DNA from: JABMPR01 sp964508765
GTDB lineage: Bacteria; Fidelibacterota; UBA8477; JABMPR01
NCBI GenBank assembly: GCA_964508765.1
Contig: CAZDVD010000011.1
Span: 20,832 to 84,831 of the forward strand
Direction: 5' to 3'
DNA length: 64,000 bases
The position numbers and the translations under genes are program-made. Positions 9,520 to 17,265 of this stretch are shown piece by piece. How positions within the stretch are numbered: the stretch's first letter is position 1; each line of letters starts with the position of its first letter. A model generated the notes under the pieces. The model was not told where the DNA came from and made no database searches. It was given only the letters and a program-made list of their open reading frames with translations.

Positions 9520-11700
9520 ATGATGAAAAGAAAACTCTTCTCCAGCTTAACTGTCCTGGCAGTCATCATAGGTGTTCATAGCTGTTCATATGTGGATCAA
9601 AGCACAATCATCATCGCAGATTTTGATGGCAACGATTTTGGTGACTGGGTGGTAGAGGGAAGCGCCTTCTCCAGTGGCCCCGCTGGCGGTGAAGACGAAC
9701 ACCATATGCTTGCCATCCTGGGTACAGGTTTTGCTGCCAGTCTAGAGGAAGGATCATCCACTGGTTCACTGACCTCACCTTCCTTTATGATCGAACGGAA
9801 CAGTATTCATTTCCTGCTTAGCTCCCATGAGATCTTCTATCGTTATGCAACACCGGACCAGCAGAAGCTCATGAGTATCCAGTTGCTGATCAACGAAGAG
9901 GTCGTTCGAGAAACCGTTCCGGATGAATTCCATGCCATGTTCTGGCGATCCTGGGATGTAACACAATTTATGGGTAGTATGGCCCGAATCCGGATAGTGG
10001 ATGATGACCCTCGTGAATGGACCCACATCGATGTGGATCAGATCATTCAAAATGACATACCGGTCAGCGGCTTTCTCACCAGTCGCAGCATGTCTGTCAC
10101 GAACTCCGTTCTCAATATCCCGGTACAGGAGGGAGCTGAGCGCTTCACGCTGGGTGTATTCATCGATGGTGTTCAGGTTCGTGAGATGGATGTGGAATTG
10201 GCCCCGGCCGATCATGATTATTACGTATTCACTGATCTCAGCCCCTGGCTGGGAAAAGAGATCGAGATCAGGACAACCCAATTTTCTAGCGTGAACTTGA
10301 ATCTGCTGAAAGGGCTCCTCATTAAAGATGAGCTTCTCGAGGCTGATGACCTGTACACGGAACCCTTACGGCAGCAATTCCATTTCTCGTCGAAGCGCGG
10401 CTGGATCAATGATCCCAATGGGCTGGTCTACTATGATGGAGAGTATCATCTCTTTTACCAGCATAATCCCTTTGGTTGGGACCACAGTCGCAACGACTAC
10501 AACAAAACCTGGGGTCACGCCATCAGCACCGACCTCGTCCGCTGGGTGGAATATCCCGGCAGCATCCATCCAGATCATCTGGGGCCTATCTATTCAGGCT
10601 CTTCGGTAGTGGACAATATGAATACAACTGGATTTCAAACTGGAGATGAAAAACCGATTGTCAGTGTCTACACCTCTGCTGGTGGGCGCAGTCCCTGGTC
10701 GAAGGGCAAAAAATTCACCCAGTCGATCGCCTATAGCAATGATCGGGGGAGAACGTTCACCATTTATGAAGGCAATCCGGTTCAACCAAACCTGGATTAT
10801 ATCAACCGTGATCCACGGGCTATCTGGCATGAACCCAGTGGGCAATGGGTCATCGTTCTCCATTTTGATGAACGAGCCATGGCCTTCTTTACATCCAAAG
10901 ACCTGAAAACCTGGGAATACCAGAGTGAACTGGAGATCGAATACCTCATTGACTGTCCTGAGCTCTTTGAGCTGCCAGTTGATGGCAATGCGGATGATCA
11001 GAAATGGGTCCTATACGGGGGGCCAGGGGCTTACATCGTTGGCGATTTTGATGGTAAACAGTTCACACCTGAGACTGAAGAGACCCGATATCACTATGGG
11101 AATGCATTTTACGCTTCACAGACCTTCAGCAATATTCCAGAGGCGGATGGTCGCAGAATACAGATGGCCTGGGCTCCGATCCAAACAGAGGGCATGTCCT
11201 TCAACATGAGTATGCTTTTTCCAGTTGAATTAACGCTACACAGTACAATTGATGGATTACGTTTGTTCGCATACCCTGTGCGGGAAATAGAGAATCTCTA
11301 TACGAAATATCATACCTGGACTGACTTGGGACTAGCTCCTGGAAACAAGCCGCTTAACACCATAAATGCCGAGCTCCTGGACATCGAAGCTGAGTTTGAG
11401 ATCGGTGAATCATCCAGATTCGGACTGATTATCAAGGGATTGAAGATCGTATACGATGTGAAGGCAAGGCGGCTCATTTGTGGAGAAGAATCAGCAGCCT
11501 TGACGCCTGTAAACAATAGAATCCGCCTGCGCATACTTGTTGATCGCATTTCGGTGGAAATATTCGCCAATGATGGAGCCATCTATATGCCCATGAATGC
11601 TGCGGAAGGATATAACGAGCGATCTGTTGAATTATTCTCAAAGGGCGGCAGTACACTTATCAAGCATATATCCGTGAATGAATTGAGTAACATTTGGTGA
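9520..11700 (+). CDS. GH32 family hydrolase with long N-terminal domains, lipoprotein
   Basis: This 726-residue protein begins with a lipoprotein signal ending in GVHSC. Residues 30-285 form two beta-rich modules before the GH32 catalytic propeller, which starts around residue 287. The nucleophile Asp298 is in WINDPNG, followed by YHLFYQHNPFGW, and the stabiliser Asp431 is in NRDPRAIWH. The third motif reads LIDCPELFELPVDG, with Asp478 where family members usually have the acid/base Glu (ECP). The end has the usual IRLRILVDRISVEIFANDG. Fructan exo-hydrolysis is expected, but the Glu to Asp change makes activity uncertain. The next GH2 gene starts only a few bases after its stop, so the two are likely translated from one message. 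Start 9520 or 9523 (two consecutive ATG) cannot be separated. Confidence 0.88.
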   Translation: MMKRKLFSSLTVLAVIIGVHSCSYVDQSTIIIADFDGNDFGDWVVEGSAFSSGPAGGEDEHHMLAILGTGFAASLEEGSSTGSLTSPSFMIERNSIHFLLSSHEIFYRYATPDQQKLMSIQLLINEEVVRETVPDEFHAMFWRSWDVTQFMGSMARIRIVDDDPREWTHIDVDQIIQNDIPVSGFLTSRSMSVTNSVLNIPVQEGAERFTLGVFIDGVQVREMDVELAPADHDYYVFTDLSPWLGKEIEIRTTQFSSVNLNLLKGLLIKDELLEADDLYTEPLRQQFHFSSKRGWINDPNGLVYYDGEYHLFYQHNPFGWDHSRNDYNKTWGHAISTDLVRWVEYPGSIHPDHLGPIYSGSSVVDNMNTTGFQTGDEKPIVSVYTSAGGRSPWSKGKKFTQSIAYSNDRGRTFTIYEGNPVQPNLDYINRDPRAIWHEPSGQWVIVLHFDERAMAFFTSKDLKTWEYQSELEIEYLIDCPELFELPVDGNADDQKWVLYGGPGAYIVGDFDGKQFTPETEETRYHYGNAFYASQTFSNIPEADGRRIQMAWAPIQTEGMSFNMSMLFPVELTLHSTIDGLRLFAYPVREIENLYTKYHTWTDLGLAPGNKPLNTINAELLDIEAEFEIGESSRFGLIIKGLKIVYDVKARRLICGEESAALTPVNNRIRLRILVDRISVEIFANDGAIYMPMNAAEGYNERSVELFSKGGSTLIKHISVNELSNIW

Positions 11701-11731
11701 TCGGGAGGACGACTTCAAATCAAAAAGACTA

Positions 11732-14371
11732 ATTAAAAAAGCAATTCTCAATTTCAGCATTGCCACATCAGTAGCACTGTATATTTCTTGCGGTTCATCC
11801 TCTGAGGAGGTAAGGATTCATGAGAAATTCAATGCAGGTTGGAAATTCATAAACGAGGATGTTGTCAACGGGCATGGTATTTCAATTGATGATGTCTCCT
11901 GGCGTGAACTCGATCTACCTCATGACTGGGCCATCGAAGGTCCCTTCACTGAGGATGTTCTGTTTCAAGGAGGCTTCCTACCGTATCCTGGAGTAGGTTG
12001 GTATCGAAAGATCTTCAACCTGGATGCTGCAGGCAAGCAGGTTGTCCTTGAGTTTGATGGTGTCATGCGGGATGCAGAGGTCTGGGTGAATGGTATTAAA
12101 GTCGGTGGTTGGCACTATGGTTATACCTCTTTTGCTCTGGATATAACGACTTACATAAAGCCACATACGCAGAATACAATTGCCGTAAGGGTAGAGAATA
12201 AGGACTTTTCCTCGCGCTGGTATCCCGGGGCTGGGATCTACCGAGATGTCTGGCTCACCATCACCAATCCCGTACATATCGCTCATTGGGGGACCTTCGT
12301 TACGACCCCGAGTGTCTCTGATGATAAGGCGAAAGTGAATGTCGCGACAACGGTGCAAAATCAATCGGCATATTCACAACTAATGACACTGGAGACATGC
12401 ATTTTCAATGCTGAGAACAAGATGGTCGCTCGGTTTTCCAGCAGCGACACTATTATTTCCCAGGACCAACTTGAGATCATGCATGAGCTCACCATCCAGA
12501 CTCCTCGTAGATGGGACATCAATGATCCCTATCTGTACAGAGCCATCAGCAAGATCAGGCAGGATGGTAAACTGATTGACGACTACCAGACATCATTCGG
12601 GATCCGAACCTTCAAGTTCGATGCGGATGAAGGATTCTCCCTAAACGGACGCACTCTTAAGCTAAATGGCGTCAACATGCACCATGATCTCGGTCCTCTG
12701 GGTGCAGCTGTGAATTACAGGGCAACCGAACGTCAACTTGAGATCATGAAATCCATGGGTGTCAACGCTATTCGAACGGCACACAATCCACCATCACCGG
12801 AGCAGATGGATCTCTGCGATAAAATGGGTATCCTGGTTATGGATGAGTCTTTTGATGAATGGCGCAAACCCAAGAACATGTATACAAACAGCTACAGCTA
12901 TGCTTTTGATGAATGGGCCGAGCTAGATATGCGCGCCCTGGTCCTGCGCGATCGCAATCATCCTTCGGTTGTCCTCTGGAGCACAGGGAATGAAGTACCT
13001 GAACTTGGGACTGGGAAGGTTAGCATCGACGGGGAATGGGCCATACACTACGATCAGAAAGGTCAGTTGGTGACATTCCATGAGGGGGATGAAACCTATT
13101 TTGGGCGATATGATGGTGAAACCTTGAATCTGGATGTGAACGAACGGACCGCGAGGAAACTAGCCCAACGGGATGATGCGCCTTCTCTATCAGGTACCAC
13201 CTGGGATATCAAGAGAGTTAATGAAATCTATCATTACGATTTCTGGGACGATGACGGTGGGAAGCTTAGTGCTCAAAGACTCACGGATATTTGTCATGAG
13301 TTGGATCCGACCAGACCAGTGGGATCAGGAATACATTTGAGTATACGCCTGGATCAAGAATTGATGGACAAGTTTGATGTGGGTGGTTTCAATTACTGGC
13401 ATGAGAGCATAAAAGAACTCCATGAGATCTATCCTGACAAGCCTTTACTGGTGACCGAGGCTTCCGCCACGCTGAGTACAAGAGGAGAATATCATTTTCC
13501 TGTTGAACGGATCTACCGCCGATATATTCATGAATCGATGCAAATATCGTCATATGATCTCATTAATACTGGTTTTGGGGCTTTACCTGATCTAGAGTTC
13601 AAGCTCCAGAACGATAATCCCTGGTTGGCTGGACAATTTGTCTGGTCAGGTTTTGACTATCATGGTGAACCTGATCCCTACGAGGACATGTGGCCGGCTC
13701 ACAGCAGCTATTTCGGGATTGTGGACATGTGCGGATTTCCCAAAGACCGTTATTATCTCTATCAGAGCGAATGGACAGCGGAACCCATGATCCATCTGCT
13801 ACCGCACTGGAATTGGGCTGGACGCGAGGGAGAGACCACTCCAATATTCTGCTATACAAATTGTGCTTCTGCAGAACTCTTCGTCAATGGTGTATCTCAG
13901 GGTAAACGCGTAAAAGCTAAGGACGTTTATCGCTTGAGATGGGATGACGTTGGCTATCAACCTGGAAGTATCAAGGTCATTGGCTTTGATGAAGAGGGTC
14001 ATGTCATTCAGGAGAAGGAAGTCTTCACGGCCGGCGAACCCTATAGGATCGAGCTATCAGCTGACCGACACATCATTACCGCTGATGGTGAAGACCTGGC
14101 TTTTGTCACGGTGAGGATCCTGGATGAAGCAGGGAATATCTGCCCACGCGCTGATAATCTGGTAGAATTCCAGGTAAATGGTGTCGCCGAACTATTTGCA
14201 GTTGGGAATGGGAATCCGATAAGCATTGAAAGCTATCAGGCCTCACACCGTAAAGCCTTTAACGGGCTCTGCCTGGCCATAGTCAGATCCGATGGTCATA
14301 ATGGCGAAATTTCATTTGAGGCCAGCTCCGAGGGTATCGAAGGGCATCAGCTTTCACTATCTGCAGAATAA
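11732..14371 (+). CDS. GH2 beta-galactosidase-like enzyme, lipoprotein, no canonical start codon visible
   Basis: The frame is open from before 11699 and reads as a lipoprotein signal (KKAILNFSIATSVALYISC) followed by the GH2 sugar-binding domain (GWKFINED, LPHDWAIEGPF, GVGWYRKIF). No ATG, GTG or TTG precedes the signal peptide in this frame. The best ribosome site, GGGAGG at 11703-11708, points at codon 11714, which is TTC. ATT at 11732 is the nearest weak start. The first ATG, at 12065, would remove the signal peptide and about 110 residues of the N-terminal domain. From 11732 the acid/base is Glu421 (STGNEVPE) and the nucleophile Glu576 (LLVTEAS). Between them is an 82-residue in-frame insertion (residues about 428-509). 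C-terminal Ig-like domains follow. Likely role is release of galactose or related sugars at the cell surface. Confidence 0.8.
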   Translation: MKKAILNFSIATSVALYISCGSSSEEVRIHEKFNAGWKFINEDVVNGHGISIDDVSWRELDLPHDWAIEGPFTEDVLFQGGFLPYPGVGWYRKIFNLDAAGKQVVLEFDGVMRDAEVWVNGIKVGGWHYGYTSFALDITTYIKPHTQNTIAVRVENKDFSSRWYPGAGIYRDVWLTITNPVHIAHWGTFVTTPSVSDDKAKVNVATTVQNQSAYSQLMTLETCIFNAENKMVARFSSSDTIISQDQLEIMHELTIQTPRRWDINDPYLYRAISKIRQDGKLIDDYQTSFGIRTFKFDADEGFSLNGRTLKLNGVNMHHDLGPLGAAVNYRATERQLEIMKSMGVNAIRTAHNPPSPEQMDLCDKMGILVMDESFDEWRKPKNMYTNSYSYAFDEWAELDMRALVLRDRNHPSVVLWSTGNEVPELGTGKVSIDGEWAIHYDQKGQLVTFHEGDETYFGRYDGETLNLDVNERTARKLAQRDDAPSLSGTTWDIKRVNEIYHYDFWDDDGGKLSAQRLTDICHELDPTRPVGSGIHLSIRLDQELMDKFDVGGFNYWHESIKELHEIYPDKPLLVTEASATLSTRGEYHFPVERIYRRYIHESMQISSYDLINTGFGALPDLEFKLQNDNPWLAGQFVWSGFDYHGEPDPYEDMWPAHSSYFGIVDMCGFPKDRYYLYQSEWTAEPMIHLLPHWNWAGREGETTPIFCYTNCASAELFVNGVSQGKRVKAKDVYRLRWDDVGYQPGSIKVIGFDEEGHVIQEKEVFTAGEPYRIELSADRHIITADGEDLAFVTVRILDEAGNICPRADNLVEFQVNGVAELFAVGNGNPISIESYQASHRKAFNGLCLAIVRSDGHNGEISFEASSEGIEGHQLSLSAE
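13013..13270 (+). repeat. In-frame 246-bp insertion in a GH2 gene flanked by a 12-base imperfect direct repeat
   Basis: GGGAAGGTTAGC at 13013-13024 and GGGAAGCTTAGT at 13259-13270 match at 10 of 12 bases and lie exactly 246 bases (82 codons) apart in the same frame. The coding sequence outside them joins naturally (VPELGT then GKLSAQRLTDICHELDP), as in ordinary GH2 enzymes. The inserted residues include DGEWAIHYDQKGQLVTF, YFGRYDGETLNL and SLSGTTWDIK, a small beta-domain pattern that reads as one period of a permuted repeat. Confidence 0.55.
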
Positions 14372-14405
14372 TGCGGTTAAAACAGCAACTCCATATGAGG
14401 GAATC

Positions 14406-16739
14406 ATGAAAAGAACCATCACCTTTATCGTATTGATGGTCCTGATGGCAACCACGTCAATTGCTCAGGTGAAATACCATTGGAAATTCGATGAGGATCA
14501 GAATATAGACATGTCCTATGGTGAAGACTGGGATGACTACAGCACTCAGGAGACAGTATCCGGTTCGGATTATACGATCCATGGTTTGGCTAAATATGTA
14601 CCCGGTGTAAAGGGATCTGCACTGAAATTCGATGGTTTCAGTTCCTATGTAGAAGGTCAACCCAAAAGGGCACTCCCCGGAGTGAGTGGAAAGATACCCT
14701 CACTTGTGGGCGAGTCCATTGATGCCGAATTCGAAGCTGAAAGCATAAGCTTGACCTTCCTAGAGGATGGCATCGTCACCGTTTCAGGAGCTGAGGCAGG
14801 TGATGGCATCAAGGGTGAATACTGGCAGGAGGGTGCTGAGGTCTTTATCGAGGTGGGTGAGATGGAAGTGGAAGCCGTCTATGATGGCGAATCCCTGCGA
14901 TTTGACGAAATGGGTCCACTTATACCCAGTCAAAACATATCAGTTGAGGCCTGGATTGCCCTGGGAGCCTATCCCTGGAATTGGGCACCCATCATCACGA
15001 TCGGAAAATACAAGGTTACTGGCTTCTACCTGGGTGTGGATTCCAGGGGACGACTTGGGTTTCATATGTCCGATGCGACTTCTGTCTGGCATGAAGCCAA
15101 TAGTAAGCTTGATAAGAAAACCCGTCTGGGCATGGAATTGCATGAGTGGCATCATGTCGTGGGCACCTATTCCGCTGAAAAGGGTTTGGCGGTATACATT
15201 GATGGCAAGCTGGAAGGGACCTACAACGATTTCCAATTCGATTATGGAATAGCTTACAGCGATATAAACAAGGGCTTCCGCTTTGGTATGAACCGGGAAG
15301 ATCTACCGCCATCAGAACCTATCCGGGATTGGGCCACATATCCTTCCCGCTATACATTTGATGGCATTGTAGACGAGGTCAAGATCCACGAGAAAGCGCT
15401 ATCGGCCCGGAAGGTCAAGGCGCTTTACAAATCCATAGTACCTGAGAATGAGCCCCTGTTTCATCCTCGTAAATTCCCCACGGTTAAATCTTCAGGACGC
15501 TTTGGAGCCAATTTCACACGCTTGCAATACTATCCAGAATGGGATGCGCTCTGGCCGGTGGGTAACTACATGGATGTGGTTGTCCAATTCGATGAGCTCC
15601 CCACCAAGGTGATGTTCTGGCGGGGTACTCGCTATTCAGCATGCCAGGTGTCAGAAAATGGCAAATGGATGGCGGATCAGAGCCGGGAGACCGGGAACAA
15701 TTGGTTCCTCGGACAAGGACCTCGGGAACTCATGTGTACCGGCTGTATCGAACACATGTCTGATACCCAGTGTCGAAGTTCCAGAGTGGCCATTATCGAA
15801 AATAGCGATGCCCGCGTGGTGGTGAACTGGCGCTATCTGCAGATGGATGTGAAATTCCGTCAGCAGGATGTCCCCAACGGGACTGGATTCGGTGAGTGGG
15901 GGAATGAGCTTTATTATATCTATCCTGATGGTGTCACTGTTCGCAAGGTCTTACCTGGCTATGGGGGTTGGCAGGAGACCATCCTTCTGAATGAACCCGG
16001 TACCAGACCTGAGGACAACGTGGAGCTCGAAGCCTGTACTCTGCTTAACCTGAAGGGCGAAAGTAAGTCCTACACCTGGGAGCATGGCTACCCGGAATTC
16101 GATCTGGAGGATGCCATCATCCAGCTCACCCATTTCAAATCAGAATACAAGCCGTATATGATCTTTCGCGAGGGTGGTGGTTTTGAGGTTTTCAACCTTG
16201 AGGTACGCCCCGAATACTCACATTTCCCCTGGTGGAATCACTGGCCGGTGGCTCAGACTTTTTCCGATGGCCGCAGTGCAAATGCGCCTGACAGGGCTGC
16301 ACATTCTTCCCTCAGCTGGGGTAATCCCAACGGGGAAGCGGCGCTCTATGGCATGACTAATAAGTCTCCCGCCACACTGGTTTCCCTGGCTAAATCCTGG
16401 AACAGGCCGCCCGGCGTGAAATTGTTGAATGACGCTTATGGCAGCTTGGGCTACGACTATACCCAACGCGCCTATATTTTCAGATCGGAAAACAAGGGTT
16501 CGCTCAATGTAGAGATCCTGGCCACGGAGGAGTCACCACTACATAATCTGGCAATCGTCATCGAAGATTGGGCCGGTGGAGCCGCTACTCTGAAACTCAA
16601 CGGGAAGAGTATGCCGCAGGGTAAGGAATTCCGTTACGGGATCGAATATGATGTGAACGGGGATCAGAAACTCATCGCCTATATCAAGGTTCTGTCAACT
16701 GGCTCAACAACATTGGAACTCACACACCAAACTTCATGA
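14406..16739 (+). CDS. Secreted LamG protein with conserved C-terminal domain of unknown function (paralogue 1)
   Basis: Start 14406 opens a clear signal peptide (MKRTITFIVLMVLMATTSIAQ). The in-frame ATG at 14292 lies inside the previous gene. Mature residues 25-350 are a LamG/concanavalin-like sandwich (VEAWIALGAYPWNW, YIDGKLEGTY, VDEVKIHEKALS) interrupted by a 76-residue insertion. Residues about 360-777 form a domain shared with the proteins at 17266 and 21481. Its shared motifs are MFWRGTRY (Trp405), EHMSDTQ, VVNWRY, YYIYPDG, GWQET, FPWWNHWPVAQ (Trp609), DRAAHSSLS, KSPATLVSLAKSW and TQRAYIF. I know no named family for this domain. Dense conserved Trp, His and Asp residues and the enzyme-rich setting suggest a glycan-binding or glycan-cleaving role (inference). 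Confidence 0.8.
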   Translation: MKRTITFIVLMVLMATTSIAQVKYHWKFDEDQNIDMSYGEDWDDYSTQETVSGSDYTIHGLAKYVPGVKGSALKFDGFSSYVEGQPKRALPGVSGKIPSLVGESIDAEFEAESISLTFLEDGIVTVSGAEAGDGIKGEYWQEGAEVFIEVGEMEVEAVYDGESLRFDEMGPLIPSQNISVEAWIALGAYPWNWAPIITIGKYKVTGFYLGVDSRGRLGFHMSDATSVWHEANSKLDKKTRLGMELHEWHHVVGTYSAEKGLAVYIDGKLEGTYNDFQFDYGIAYSDINKGFRFGMNREDLPPSEPIRDWATYPSRYTFDGIVDEVKIHEKALSARKVKALYKSIVPENEPLFHPRKFPTVKSSGRFGANFTRLQYYPEWDALWPVGNYMDVVVQFDELPTKVMFWRGTRYSACQVSENGKWMADQSRETGNNWFLGQGPRELMCTGCIEHMSDTQCRSSRVAIIENSDARVVVNWRYLQMDVKFRQQDVPNGTGFGEWGNELYYIYPDGVTVRKVLPGYGGWQETILLNEPGTRPEDNVELEACTLLNLKGESKSYTWEHGYPEFDLEDAIIQLTHFKSEYKPYMIFREGGGFEVFNLEVRPEYSHFPWWNHWPVAQTFSDGRSANAPDRAAHSSLSWGNPNGEAALYGMTNKSPATLVSLAKSWNRPPGVKLLNDAYGSLGYDYTQRAYIFRSENKGSLNVEILATEESPLHNLAIVIEDWAGGAATLKLNGKSMPQGKEFRYGIEYDVNGDQKLIAYIKVLSTGSTTLELTHQTS
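14694..14927 (+). repeat. In-frame 228-bp insertion in a LamG domain flanked by ATACCC
   Basis: ATACCC occurs at 14694-14699 and 14922-14927, 228 bases (76 codons) apart in the same frame, and both copies encode Ile-Pro in an IPS context. Removing one period restores a normal LamG reading, YVEGQPKRALPG through IPSQNISVEAW. The inserted residues (ISLTFLEDGIVTVSG, KGEYWQEGAEVFI, AVYDGESLRF) resemble the unit inserted in the upstream GH2 gene. The flank is short, so the boundary is approximate. Confidence 0.45.
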
Positions 16740-16755
16740 CAAGGGGATATCGCAG

Positions 16756-17105
16756 CTGAAAACTACCTTAATATTGACTTTACTGCTTCTCGCATACAGC
16801 ACAGTATCAGCGCAAGCCCCTGCGACGGAGTGGTTCCTGGGGCAGGGGACTGATACCGAAGAACATGTTCATGAAGGTATGCAGACCAGTGATGGTGGTT
16901 ATATCGCCATTGGACACGGGATCGAATCTTCCGGCTCGGATGACATGCTCATCATCAAGGTGGATGAAGACGGTGTTCTGGAATGGCAGCAGAATTTCGG
17001 GACAGCAGGGAAACGGGGATCGGGTTACTGCATCGCTGAAATGACAGATGGGTATATCGCAGGCGGCGCTATTTATGACGCCTCAGTTGAACGCACCCAT
17101 CCCGT
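16756..17105 (+). pseudogene. N-terminal fragment of a secreted delta-60-repeat-like protein
   Basis: A signal peptide (TTLILTLLLLAYSTVSAQ) leads into EHVHEGMQTSDGGYIAIGHG, DDMLIIKVDEDGVLEWQQNFG and a GSGYCIAEMTDGYIAGG stretch. This is the repeating pattern of delta-60/beta-propeller secreted proteins, normally several hundred residues long. AAGGGG at 16741-16746 points at 16756, which is CTG. The first accepted start is TTG 16774 inside the signal peptide, so the original ATG may be lost. After about 115 residues the sequence switches to the tail of another propeller gene near 17105. The product is probably nonfunctional. Confidence 0.6.
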
Positions 17106-17253
17106 TATTGGCAATGATGGTACCATCTATGTGGGTGGGGGTGAAGCTGGTAATCTTTATGCAATAAGAGGCTCTGCGCCTTTAACAGATTCTCATTGGC
17201 CCAGGATGCAACGTGATAATTTAATAGTGGTAAACTTAACAAGTAGAAGATGA
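17106..17253 (+). pseudogene. C-terminal fragment of a PQQ-like beta-propeller protein
   Basis: The frame continues from the delta-60 fragment into GNDGTIYVGGGEAGNLYAI and then SHWPRMQRDN, a typical last blade and end of PQQ-like (YWTD/PQQ) propeller proteins found in FCB surface loci. Only about 48 residues remain. The last residues (LIVVNLTSRR) depart from the usual NTG ending and look like run-off into non-coding sequence. The join lies close to 17100-17110. It lies 13 bases before the next LamG gene and may share its message without making a useful product. Confidence 0.5.
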
Positions 17254-17265
17254 AAGGAATCGACT

